A stretch of 64,000 nt of DNA from Streptomyces hygroscopicus (GTDB lineage: Bacteria; Actinomycetota; Actinomycetes; Streptomycetales; Streptomycetaceae): assembly GCF_026168105.1 (NCBI RefSeq), contig NZ_LBMW01000002.1:62001-126000 (forward strand). Direction: 5' to 3'. Within the stretch, counting starts at the first letter, position 1; each line of letters opens with the position of its first letter. Shown here one piece after another: positions 9,153-17,634 of the stretch. Below the pieces are notes generated by a model, which was not told the DNA's origin, did no database searches, and saw nothing but the letters and a program-made list of their open reading frames with translations. The translations under genes and the position numbers were made by a program.

Positions 9153-9569
9153 TCATGGCATGTTGCGGGCCTGCGGGGCGCCCAGGGACTTCTCAGGGAC
9201 ATTCGGTTGTAGATCTTGACCGAACCACTCGTCCATGGCGGCGTGGCCCCGCCTGCCCGCCCCGGGCATGAAGTGAGCGTAGTGCGTCAGTGTGGTCTGC
9301 GGCGAAGCATGCCCGAGCCACGCCGACACGCTCACGATCGACTCGCCTGCCTCAAACTGCTTACTCGCGTACGTGTGCCGGAGGACGTGGAACATGTCCT
9401 CCCGGGAGAGTTCGTAGATAGGGTACCGACGGCTGCGGCCTCCGTACGTCCTGACTTTCTCGCCGACCTTCTTCAAGACACCGGCCGTTGCGAGTGCCGG
9501 CACCCAGCTCAGCCTGTTCCACATCGAGTAGTTGATTCGATTGCCTTGCGAGGTGATCACCAGCCTCAA
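9153..9569 (-). pseudogene. Tyrosine recombinase (integrase), C-terminal remnant
   Basis: About 138 residues encode the end of a phage-type tyrosine integrase: HVLRHTYAS (the HxxR pair), SAWLGHASPQTTLTHYAHF (second His and the nucleophilic Tyr), then a tail ending VPEKSLGAPQARNMP. The N-terminal arm- and core-binding domains and the first catalytic Arg are missing. Upstream bases carry stops in all useful frames and no start beyond a weak TTG at 9569. Family members are about 380-450 residues, so two thirds are lost. Its place beside the left repeat with its 3' end facing the junction is the usual int-att layout. It presumably inserted the island before decaying. Confidence 0.88.
9181..9204 (+). 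repeat. Arm-type motif, left end
   Basis: The 24 bp beginning CCCAGGGACTTCTCAGGGAC differ at one position from 39462-39485 at the other end of the island, in the same orientation. They lie 70 bp inside the left repeat and within the 3' end of the integrase frame. In the circular form both copies would flank the attachment site, as integrase arm sites do. Confidence 0.65.
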
Positions 9570-10479
9570 GGGGTGGCGCCCCCTGGCGGAAGCTCCGCTG
9601 CAGCACCAACCGAATCACCGACGTCGTGAAGGCCGTCCTCGTCCTTCATCTCGCGTCAACGTGAGGTTGGAAAAGGCTCATTGAGGCGCGGAGATGGAGG
9701 CCGGGGAGGTAGCTCTCGGGCTGGCTGCAGTTGCCGAATATTTCATCCGACTAGATCAGGCGGGCGTGCTGATACGGGTGGATCACTCCGGCGAACCGGT
9801 CTCGGTGGCGTATGTCCACGACGGCTGCGGGAAAGGCCTGCTCGGCGTACGACGGCTGTCGAGATGAAGCTCGCCACGTGGTCTCCGGAGCGGCAAAGCG
9901 AGGACGACGTGCTGACCGCCGCCGGGTCTGTCGGAGGCCACATCATCGGCTGCGCCGAGGACTGGGAGGTGTCGAGCGCCACCGACCCGATGACCCAGCC
10001 GAAGCTGGGTCCTTGGCTTCGCGATGGGAGGGGCCTGTACGACGGTGGCTGCAGCCGTGGATCGGGCTCGGCTGCAACGTCGTGGACTGCTTGAACACCG
10101 GTTAGTTAGTGCGTCCGCTGGGGAGCCAGAGCCTTCTTCAAACCTGTGTGCGTCCACCGGCACACGACTTCACCCTGACGTCCCGTGTCGCGTGCAGAAC
10201 AGAACCCGGCATACAGCCCGACTCGTCTGCGGCTACCTGCGGCTTTGCCTGGGAAAGGGCCTCTGACCCGCGTCGGAGGTCCTTTCCGATCTTTCAGGGG
10301 CTTGTCGCGTTAGGCGGCTGAAAGTCCCTCGGAAGTCCCTCGGACAGCGCTGAAAGTCCCTGAAAAGTCCCTGGAGTGGAGGGGGAGCGACGCCTTCGGG
10401 CGGTTTCGGATCGATGGGACGTAGGCCCGAGCGTGGACCACCCTGCTGCCGGCGAGCACAGTGCTGGTGATCTGCGCCG
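9570..10479. other. Mostly gene-free stretch with two overlapping short ORFs
   Basis: Bases 9570-9690 are the decayed upstream part of the integrase. A 57-codon plus-strand ORF (9694-9867, including AEYFIRLDQAGVLIRVDHSG) ends in an ATGA overlap with a 76-codon ORF (9864-10094, beginning MKLATWSPERQSED). The first has protein-like composition. I recognise neither, and they may be fragments of one lost gene. Apart from the repeats at 10319-10374, I see nothing in 10095-10479. Confidence 0.4.
10319..10374 (-). repeat. Cluster of arm-type motif copies
   Basis: On the minus strand this holds an exact CCAGGGACTTTTCAGGGAC (10356-10374) matching the island-end motifs. Two to three further AGGGACTT half-copies follow on the same strand. 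The cluster is 1.2 kb inside the left end, in opposite orientation to the end copies. Confidence 0.6.
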
Positions 10480-10880
10480 GGCTGTCGGCAGTAACGGTCC
10501 CGAGCGTTTCCAACGGAACCCCACCCTGCGCAGCAGTTCGCTCAGCCACGCCGCCGACACCCGCACGCCCCGTTCCTGATCCAGTCGGTTGCACAGCCCA
10601 TGGGAGGTCCAGGTCACCCCCGCCTCGGCCGAGGCGTTCAGTAGGCACCCAGCGCCTCGAGGCCCTCGTCGGTGACCTGGGCGGGCCATCCCGGACCCGG
10701 GGCGTCGATCAGGCGCCAAACCTGGTCGAATACAACCATGGTGCGCGATGCGGTGTGCCGCTTCACCGGTGGCGGGTGCAGTTCTCACTCCTCGGCACTG
10801 CCTCGCCAACTGATCCGTGATCCGACGGCGGTCCGGCCGCGCAAGGCGTGCTCGGGCCAGGTTGAGCTGCATGCGCCGTA
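10480..10880 (-). pseudogene. Transposase remnant with winged-helix domain (IS630-like)
   Basis: Broken frames on the minus strand give a segment like MQLNLARARLARPDRRRI near 10876, a middle segment (VWRLIDAPGPGWPAQV), and a winged-helix stretch (GLCNRLDQERGVRVSAAWLS, then ELLRRVGFRWKR). This order fits the DNA-binding N-terminus of IS630-type transposases. No DDE catalytic domain remains and frameshifts separate the pieces. Confidence 0.5.
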
Positions 10881-10931
10881 GGTTCCGCGAGTGCAGTGCG
10901 CTGCTGCTCTCCTCGGTGACAGGATGAGCGA

Positions 10932-11462
10932 ATGGCCTCCAGGACTCAGGATGATGCTGCGCCGACGTACCTCGCGACGCCACCCGAGAACTGCGGAGAG
11001 GCCCCAATCAGCACGCGTCCCCAGCGGCTGCGACTCGGTTCCCTCACGCCCCGGGATTTCGAGCGCCTTTGCCACCGGCTGGCGCGCGTGCAGGGGAGCG
11101 TGGAAGACGTGAGGATCTTTGGCGTCCCGGGCCAGGCACAGGACGGGATCGACCTCTACGCCCGCCGGCACGACGGCACGTACGTGGTGATCCAGTGCAA
11201 GCGGAGCAGCGACACCTTCACCCCTGGTGAGATCACGGAGGCGGTGGACAAGTTCCTCTGGCGAGGATCGGAACGGCCAGCTGAAGCGGTGGTCTTCTTC
11301 ATCGCCGCCGCCGTTCGCCGGGGCGGACAGCCCGGCCGGGCAACGGGGCTGGGTCAGGGCGTGGGCGTACCAGGACGTGCTGCATCGCAGTGGCTCCTCG
11401 CGGTTCGTAGGAGGCGCGATGCCGACTTCTCGTGCGAAGCCGTCGGCACCGCGCCGATGTGA
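10932..11462 (+). pseudogene. Mrr-like PD-(D/E)XK endonuclease, truncated and frameshifted
   Basis: The first ~115 codons read as an Mrr_cat-type nuclease fold: LTPRDFERLCHRLARVQGS, then GVPGQAQDGIDLYARR and VVIQCKRSSDTFTPGEI. The DG-ID and QxK residues are the expected metal-binding set. After VVFF the frame degenerates, and a protein-like continuation (AWAYQDVLHRSG) appears in another frame near 11360, implying a frameshift. Mrr-fold proteins restrict modified DNA or sit at the N-terminus of NTPase defence proteins. Which of these this was cannot be told. It lies just upstream of a DNA methyltransferase gene. Confidence 0.55.
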
Positions 11463-11875
11463 ATCCGCCTCACAGGGCGGGCCCGGGTCAGGGGAGTTGG
11501 TAGCTCCCGGACGCCAGCCTTAGGTCAAGCGCGGCTGCCAGCCGCGCTCGTAATCTCAGGCGGTGCACCAGGTCTCCTCACGGCTTCGGGGACGGGGGTC
11601 AACGAGAACACGGGGCCGCGTTTTTGGACGTGGCGACACGGATCAGCACAGGTCAGCGAGGGTGGAGCTGGGCTCCGCCTCGGTGATGTGGCGAGACAGT
11701 AGACCGGGATTCCGGCCGCACCAAACGGCCGTCGGACCCGGGAGCACCACCAGGGCTCGGTAGGTGCGGCCGGAAATCGCGGCTAACGTCCGGCACAACC
11801 CCGCTCTGAACGGACGCTGTTGAGCGCCGACCGGAGCGGGCCAAGTCCCGCCGTGCCCTGAAAGAGGCCCCGCAC
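11463..11875. other. Gene-free stretch
   Basis: I see no convincing coding sequence, repeat or RNA in these 413 bp. The last 20 bp carry the AAAGAGG ribosome site of the methyltransferase gene that follows. Confidence 0.5.
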
Positions 11876-12622
11876 ATGAGCTACACACTGCACCGAGGCG
11901 ACGCCCTCACCGTGCTGAAGAATCTCCCGGAGGAGAGCGTCAACGCCGTCATCACCGACCCCCCGTACAACTCCGGCGGACGCACCAGCTCGGACCGCAC
12001 CAGCCGCACCGCCCGCGCCAAGTACGTCACCAGTGGGTCCGCGCACGACCTGCAGAACTTCCCCGGCGAGAACCGTGACCAGCGCTCGTACCGAAGCTGG
12101 CTGACCGCATTGCTGACCGAGGCGTACCGGGCCTCCACCGAGCACACCGTCGCCCTGGTCTTCACCGACTGGCGCCAGGAGCCGACCACGTCCGACGCCC
12201 TGCAGATGGCGGGTTGGACCTGGAGCGGCACGATCCCCTGGATCAAACCAGCCAGCCGGCCCCGCAAGGGCGGGTTCAAGCAGTCGGCCGAGTTCATCAC
12301 CTGGGGCGTCAAGGGCAGCCTCGACAAGAACCGGGACCTCTACCTGCCCGGCCACTTCATCGCCTCCCAGCCCCGTAAGGACCAGGTGCACATCACGCAG
12401 AAGCCGGTCGAGATCATGCAGCACCTCGTGCGGATCTGCCCCGAAGGCGGCACCGTGCTCGACCCCTTCAGCGGCAGCGGCTCCACAGGCGTTGCCGCAC
12501 TGCGGGAAGGCCGGCGATTCGTCGGGGTCGAGCTGTCGTCGCACTACGCCGAGGTAGCCGAACGCAGGCTCCGAGCAGAGCTGACCCAGGACGACTTCGT
12601 CCTGGCAGGACCAGAGGCGTGA
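11876..12622 (+). CDS. DNA methyltransferase, beta class (N6-adenine or N4-cytosine)
   Basis: This 248-residue protein has the catalytic motif DPPY at residues 28-31 (VITDPPYNSGG), followed much later by the AdoMet-binding motif (LDPFSGSGSTG, about 198-208). This permuted beta-class order is typical of DpnA/phage-type amino-methyltransferases. DPPY with a following Asn favours adenine N6, but N4-cytosine is not excluded. A short target-recognition loop lies between the motifs (RKGGFKQSAEFITWGVKG). ATG 11876 follows AAAGAGG. No intact cognate restriction gene is adjacent: only the broken Mrr-like gene upstream, and Vsr 780 bp downstream. It may be an orphan or a protective enzyme from a lost system. 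Confidence 0.9.
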   Translation: MSYTLHRGDALTVLKNLPEESVNAVITDPPYNSGGRTSSDRTSRTARAKYVTSGSAHDLQNFPGENRDQRSYRSWLTALLTEAYRASTEHTVALVFTDWRQEPTTSDALQMAGWTWSGTIPWIKPASRPRKGGFKQSAEFITWGVKGSLDKNRDLYLPGHFIASQPRKDQVHITQKPVEIMQHLVRICPEGGTVLDPFSGSGSTGVAALREGRRFVGVELSSHYAEVAERRLRAELTQDDFVLAGPEA

Positions 12623-12999
12623 GCATGAGACCGACCAGGCTGGGGCCAAGGGACCGCAGATGCAAGGGGGCGTCTGGTGCATCGAGAAGCCAATGCACCA
12701 GGCGCCCTTCGTCTTGCGTCAGGCCGCCTCGATCGCCCGCTGGATCGGCGACCTCGCCTTGTCCAAGTTGCCCGTCCCGAGAAGGCCGATTCTCATTACG
12801 TCGCCGGAGAAACCGTCCTTCAGCGTTCGGCCACCTCGGAATGGTGGCCTGCAGGCAAGCTGGGACGACACCCGCAGTCGCGTGAACCGGCGGCCTACCG
12901 CCCATGCCACTGTGGCTGGCCGCCACATCCTGCTTGCGATGTTGCCGCTCTGCTGGTGCAGCACTCAGAGCACCCGGCTGTCGTGACACCAGGCAGGGC
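12623..12999. other. Gene-free stretch
   Basis: No supported gene was found. A 25-codon minus-strand ORF (12719-12796) begins MRIGLLGTGN like a Rossmann-fold N-terminus and then stops. It is at most a stub. Confidence 0.4.
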
Positions 13000-13188
13000 C
13001 TACAGGGTGCCTCGCTCCAACAGGTCGCGCACCGCGTCCTCCTCGCGGCGGAGTACCAAGCGTCCGTCGCCCTCACTGTAGGCGAGGATGCGGCTCCCAG
13101 CGTCGAGTCCGGCCTCGGCGAGAAGTCCGAGAGGGAGTGAGACTCGCCCGTCGGCGTCGATGGTCAGCTCTACGGGGGTTCGGGACAC
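13000..13188 (-). CDS. AbrB/MazE (SpoVT)-type small DNA-binding protein
   Basis: The 62-residue product is a single swapped-hairpin AbrB fold: VELTIDADGRVSLPLGLLAE, then AGLDAGSRILAYSEGDGRLV and a Leu/Arg-rich helix (REEDAVRDLLERGTL). Such proteins are antitoxins (MazE, VapB) or transition-state regulators and dimerise to bind DNA. No toxin ORF lies next to it on this strand. The GTG start at 13188 follows GGGAGA. It faces vsr divergently with 210 bp between them, so it might control the island's defence genes, but that is only inference. Confidence 0.75.
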   Translation of the reverse strand: MSRTPVELTIDADGRVSLPLGLLAEAGLDAGSRILAYSEGDGRLVLRREEDAVRDLLERGTL

Positions 13189-13398
13189 GCGTGCAGTCTC
13201 CCACAGCGCCACTGCTGCATGCCGCTGCTGTCCCGGGGGTGACAGCAGGGGCCCGTACGGTAGGCCATGCCGCCACCCAGTCACTGCCTGTCGCCCACAG
13301 GGCAACGGGTGGTCGCTGCCCGCCCGAAGACCGCGGCAAGCTCGGCGATCCGATCGACGCCGCAGTCCGATCACCCGCGAGTGCGGGAGACTGGTCAT

Positions 13399-13824
13399 AT
13401 GTCGCCAATCGCATCGTCGGCCTCCGTTGCCGCGCGCATGAGTCGCCAGGCATCCCGCGACACCGCGCAGGAGCTCGCCGTACGTCGCCTGCTGCACAGC
13501 AGCGGACTGAGGTACCGCGTGCACGTCCCTGTGCCCGGTATGCCCCGCCGGACGGTGGACATCCTGTTCGGCAGGTTGAGGATCGCCGTGTTCCTCGACG
13601 GCTGTTTCTGGCACGGCTGCCCCGACCACGCGACGAGTCCCCGAGCGAACGCGGAGTGGTGGCGCACCAAGCTCGACCGCAACATCGCCCGTGATCGTGA
13701 GACCGCGGAACACCTGACTTCGGCAGGCTGGACGGTGCTGAGGTTCTGGGAGCACGAAGCGCCCGAGGGGATCGCGCAGCGGATCGCCGCCGAGGTGCGG
13801 GCGAGGCGGTCCGAACAGCACTGA
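13399..13824 (+). CDS. vsr: Very-short-patch mismatch endonuclease Vsr
   Basis: The 141-residue product matches the Vsr family in length and motifs: RDTAQELAVRRLLHSSGLRY, then PRRTVDILFGR with the metal-binding Asp54, FLDGCFWHGCPDH (residues 66-77, with zinc and catalytic residues), NAEWWRTKLDRN and VLRFWEHE. Vsr nicks 5' of T in T:G mismatches formed by deamination of 5-methylcytosine, so it usually travels with C5-methyltransferases. Two are encoded in this island. I chose ATG 13399 (GGGAGA 8 bp upstream); 44 further in-frame codons upstream are not family-like. It is followed by the Z1 operon after 229 bp. Vsr genes commonly precede Z1/GHKL restriction loci. Confidence 0.93.
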   Translation: MSPIASSASVAARMSRQASRDTAQELAVRRLLHSSGLRYRVHVPVPGMPRRTVDILFGRLRIAVFLDGCFWHGCPDHATSPRANAEWWRTKLDRNIARDRETAEHLTSAGWTVLRFWEHEAPEGIAQRIAAEVRARRSEQH

Positions 13825-14053
13825 CCCGTGGGGTATGCGGGCCGAAATGCTCCAGCGGGGCGTGCGAAAGCAGATCGTGACCTCGTTCTGCTCTTGTGCC
13901 CTGAGCGCGACGGCTAATGTGTGGGAATTGTGCGAGGAAGCGTGTTGTGCGTGCCTGGGGGGCCCTTGCCGCCTGTGAGCTGTACTCCGAGGCGGGGTGC
14001 CCTCGATGGTCCGGCTGTGTGCATAGAGTGGAAGCGGGGAACGGTCGACTGCC

Positions 14054-16612
14054 ATGACCGATGATCTCGACGGAATGTACGACACGTTCAAGGCGCTCCT
14101 GGATGCGTTCCCCCCTTCGGAAGCGGTCAAGCGGCTGGAGCAGTTGGGCATCAGCCCGGACATCGTGGAACGGATCCGGGAGCGGCACGAGCAGCAGACG
14201 ATTCGGATCAGGGAGCTCGAGGAGCCGCACGCCGTTGTTCTGGACGGTCGCAACACCTGGTACACGGGGCCGCAGGCCAAAGACAAGTGCTGGCCTGCGA
14301 TCGTGGACCTGCTACGCAAGGACGGCTGGCCCGAGGACCCGGCGATCCGGAGCCTCGACGACTCCTCCACCCGCGTCGTCTCGCTGCTGAACCACCCGAA
14401 GGAGAAGGCGTTTTCGACGCGTGGCCTGGTCGCTGGCTACGTCCAGTCGGGCAAGACGACCAACTTCACCTCGGTCATGGCCAAGGCGGCCGACCGCGGC
14501 TACAAGCTGTTCATCGTTCTGGCAGGAATCCACAACGGGCTCAGGCGCCAGACTCAGGCTCGACTTGTGCAGCAGCTTGTGGAACCCAACCCCTCGCGGT
14601 GGTCCCAGCTCACCGGACTCGAGAGGGACTTTACGCCGCAGGAGAACCCGGCTTCGTACTTCGGGCGGAGCAACCGGACGCACGTGCTGTGCGTGGTGAA
14701 GAAGAACGCGACGGTGCTGCGCAAACTGGCCGGCTGGCTCCAGAAGGCGTCGGACTACCTCCAGGACTGCCCCGCATTGATCATCGACGACGAGGCCGAC
14801 CAGGCCACTGTGGCGACGAAGTCGATCAACCCGCTCATTCTTGAGATCATGAGTCGCCTGCCGAGGTCCGCCTATGTCGGATACACGGCTTCCCCCTTCG
14901 CAAACCTGTTGATCGACCCGAGCGCGCAGGATCTGTATCCCAAGGATTTCGTCGTCAATCTCCCGAAGCCTGCGGGACACTTCGGCACCGAGGTCCTCTT
15001 CGGCCGCTATGCCCTCGACGGCGAGGACCCGGAGCAGGTCGACGACGGCTACGACATGATCCGGTCGGTACCCGAGGCCGACGTGCCGGCCGTGCGCCCC
15101 GAGACCAGGGCTGACGTCGAAGGCTTCGAACCTGTCATCACTGACACTCTGCGCCGGGCGATTGACTACTTCTGGCTGGTCACCGCTGCCCGACGGGTAC
15201 GCGGGACGGGCAACCCGCACAACACGATGCTGATCCACACCAGCGTCAACACCGCCGTGCAAAACAGCTTCAAGAGACCCCTGGAGCATCTGCGCGACCG
15301 GTCCACGCAGTCTTTGTCCTCGGCGGACGCCGACTTCCTCTCGCGGCTGCGTGATCTGTGGGACGAGGAGACCAGGCGCGTGCCGGCCGGAGACTTCGGC
15401 GAGACGAAGGTGGAGTTCGAGAAGCTGTTGCCCGAGCTGCCCGTGGTACTCGACAGCTGCCGCATCATCATGGACAACTCCAGCAGCGAGGACCGCCTCG
15501 ACTACGAGAACGGTCCGGTCGTGGCCATCGCCGTGGGCGGCAACACCCTTTCGCGAGGACTGACTCTCGAAGGTCTGTCGGTCAGCTATTTCGTCCGCTC
15601 TGTCTCGGCGTACGACACGCTGCTGCAGATGGGGCGTTGGTTCGGCTTTCGCAACGGTTACGCCGACCTGCCGCGGATCTGGATGACGGACGAGCTGGCC
15701 GAGTGGTTCCGGCACCTGGCCACGGTCGAGACCGAGATGCGTCGGGACATCGAGATCTACATGACCGAGTCCGAGACTCCGCTGACTTTCGCCGTGCGCC
15801 TACGCACGCACCCGGCCCTGCGCGTGACCGCTGCAGCCAAGATGCGCGATGCGGTGGTGGCGGCCTCGTCCTACGGCGGCAAGCGAGTCCAGACCCACTA
15901 CTTCCACACGAACGCCGACTGGCTTAGCGACAACATCACCGCCGCACGCGATCTGGTCGCGTCCGCTGCGGCGAACGCGGTCCGGTCCGAGGAACGGGGG
16001 GCCGAGGGTCGATACGTCTTCCGCGACGTGCCGCACGACATCGTGATCGACTTCCTGTCGAGCTACAAGTTCCACGAGAAGTCGCCGGAGAACGACGCAG
16101 ACTTGATCATCCAGTACATCCGGAAGCGAGTCACCGCAGCCGAATCGCTGCGCCGATGGAACGTCGCGATCGTCGGCAACCCCAAGGGGGACGACTTCAC
16201 CTTCGCCCCCGGAGTGTGCGTCGGGCGGAACAACCGTGCCCGCCTCGAGCTCCCCAACCCCACCCCGGACTTCGCCGACATCAAGACCCTGATGAGCCGT
16301 CGGGACGCCGCTGTGGACCTGATCGGGGAAGTGGGCAACCTGACCGAGAAGGGCATCATGGACGAGCGTCGGAAGCAACTCCCCGACACCGGCCTACTGG
16401 TCCTCTACCCGATCGACAAGGTCTCCGAGCCAGGCCCCGCGAAGAAGTTGCGTGCACCCCTGAATGCAGAGGAGCACGTCATCGGCGTAGGCCTGGTCTT
16501 CCCCGAACCCCGGCACGGGGACAGCACTGTGGAGAGCTACATCTCCGCCGACCTGTCCAGGGTTGGGATCGAGGACGAGGACTACAGCCTCCTCGACGGC
16601 GAGGACGGATGA
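14054..16612 (+). CDS. Z1-domain SF2-like helicase/ATPase of a GHKL restriction system
   Basis: The 852-residue protein is a Z1-family ATPase. Its P-loop is VAGYVQSGKTTNFTS, with Lys134. The Walker B element is ALIIDDEADQ (about 241-250). Later motifs include VGYTASPFANLL, GGNTLSRGLTLEGLSVSYF and the arginine-bearing QMGRWFGFRNGY. Z1 proteins were described by Iyer, Abhiman and Aravind as the motor of restriction-like operons that also encode a MORC/GHKL ATPase, a PD-(D/E)XK nuclease and a C5-methyltransferase. Exactly those genes follow here with 4-bp overlaps. It probably translocates DNA to deliver the nuclease. The first 130 residues hold a coiled-coil-like, probably protein-binding, region. 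Confidence 0.92.
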   Translation: MTDDLDGMYDTFKALLDAFPPSEAVKRLEQLGISPDIVERIRERHEQQTIRIRELEEPHAVVLDGRNTWYTGPQAKDKCWPAIVDLLRKDGWPEDPAIRSLDDSSTRVVSLLNHPKEKAFSTRGLVAGYVQSGKTTNFTSVMAKAADRGYKLFIVLAGIHNGLRRQTQARLVQQLVEPNPSRWSQLTGLERDFTPQENPASYFGRSNRTHVLCVVKKNATVLRKLAGWLQKASDYLQDCPALIIDDEADQATVATKSINPLILEIMSRLPRSAYVGYTASPFANLLIDPSAQDLYPKDFVVNLPKPAGHFGTEVLFGRYALDGEDPEQVDDGYDMIRSVPEADVPAVRPETRADVEGFEPVITDTLRRAIDYFWLVTAARRVRGTGNPHNTMLIHTSVNTAVQNSFKRPLEHLRDRSTQSLSSADADFLSRLRDLWDEETRRVPAGDFGETKVEFEKLLPELPVVLDSCRIIMDNSSSEDRLDYENGPVVAIAVGGNTLSRGLTLEGLSVSYFVRSVSAYDTLLQMGRWFGFRNGYADLPRIWMTDELAEWFRHLATVETEMRRDIEIYMTESETPLTFAVRLRTHPALRVTAAAKMRDAVVAASSYGGKRVQTHYFHTNADWLSDNITAARDLVASAAANAVRSEERGAEGRYVFRDVPHDIVIDFLSSYKFHEKSPENDADLIIQYIRKRVTAAESLRRWNVAIVGNPKGDDFTFAPGVCVGRNNRARLELPNPTPDFADIKTLMSRRDAAVDLIGEVGNLTEKGIMDERRKQLPDTGLLVLYPIDKVSEPGPAKKLRAPLNAEEHVIGVGLVFPEPRHGDSTVESYISADLSRVGIEDEDYSLLDGEDG

Positions 16613-17634
16613 ACGACGACGAGCTGCGCAGTCTCGTCGAGGAGCAGTGGACAGCGCTGCAGGCCGAGGCGGCCACAGGGGAACGACGCCTGCGGGTTTG
16701 CGACCTGCCCGTCGACGTCGACAGCGGGCCGTTGGCGTTGGCTGTCGACCACGAGGGATCCCGGCACGTCCTCGTTCCGATAGCCACACACCGCAAGGTC
16801 CGCCAGGGGCTGGACGGACCAGTGCTCCGGTTGCGCAAGCGTCCTCTGGAGGACGCCAAGACCTACCAGACCTACGCCGACCTCGCCTGCCTGCGGCACG
16901 ACCTCGACGATCTGTTCACGGAGCTGTGCGTCGACGTGCTCGGCGCGGCCAGGGAGTTGCCCGACAACCCCGTCAAGGCGCTCTACCGTGTGCTCGATCG
17001 GTGGAAGGCCCTGTTCCGAACACAGGGCAAGCCACTGGGACCCGACGAACTCGCAGGACTCTTCGGCGAGCTGACGGTACTTAACCGGCTTCTCCGCAAG
17101 GATCCGAGCGCCCACCGGCTCTGGTGCGGGCCCGAGGGGTACCGCCACGACTTCTTCGCCGGGACGCGTGCCGTGGAGGTGAAGACGACTGCCAGCAGTG
17201 AAGGGCGAAGGCCACGGATCCACGGCCTCGACCAACTCGAGGCACCGGAGCACGGAACACTCTGCCTGGTCTGGTTCCGCCTGGACCGCGCTGGCGCGAA
17301 CGGTGTCGGAACCGCTTTCACGGAGGCGGTCGGAGAGGCACTTCGGCTCTGCGACGACGAGAGCGCGCTGCTCGACCTGCTCGCGCGGGCCCGCTACCAC
17401 CCTGCCGATGCCGACCACTACCAGGACGTGCGGTTCGCGATTGCCGAGGAGAGGTGGTACGGCGTCGACGCCCACTTCCCCGGGTTGACGGCCCGGGCCC
17501 TCACCGCGGCAGGCGTCCCGGTGTCGGTGCTGGACGTCGAATACACCATCGACCTGTCCGGCGCGATCCCCGCCCCCCTTCCGCCCGACCAGGTTTCCCA
17601 GATGATCGACAGCATGATCCAGGAGTCCGTGTGA
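16609..17634 (+). CDS. PD-(D/E)XK motif protein (DUF4420 type), predicted restriction nuclease
   Basis: The 341-residue protein carries a nuclease core near residues 148-195: GLFGELTVLNRLL, then GPEGYRHDFFAGTRAVEVKT, giving the E...D...ExK metal-binding set. The N-terminal half (HRKVRQGLDGPVLRLRKRPL) matches the DUF4420 family found next to Z1 proteins. The C-terminal third probably contacts the operon partners. Its start overlaps the Z1 stop (ATGA) and its stop overlaps the next start (GTGA), showing tight translational coupling. All three active-site positions look intact, so it is the likely DNA-cutting subunit. Confidence 0.9.
   Translation: MNDDELRSLVEEQWTALQAEAATGERRLRVCDLPVDVDSGPLALAVDHEGSRHVLVPIATHRKVRQGLDGPVLRLRKRPLEDAKTYQTYADLACLRHDLDDLFTELCVDVLGAARELPDNPVKALYRVLDRWKALFRTQGKPLGPDELAGLFGELTVLNRLLRKDPSAHRLWCGPEGYRHDFFAGTRAVEVKTTASSEGRRPRIHGLDQLEAPEHGTLCLVWFRLDRAGANGVGTAFTEAVGEALRLCDDESALLDLLARARYHPADADHYQDVRFAIAEERWYGVDAHFPGLTARALTAAGVPVSVLDVEYTIDLSGAIPAPLPPDQVSQMIDSMIQESV

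Noticed and set aside
12719..12796. Rossmann-fold protein starting MRIGLLGTGN
   Set aside because: The frame stops after 25 codons and no continuation is visible in other frames.
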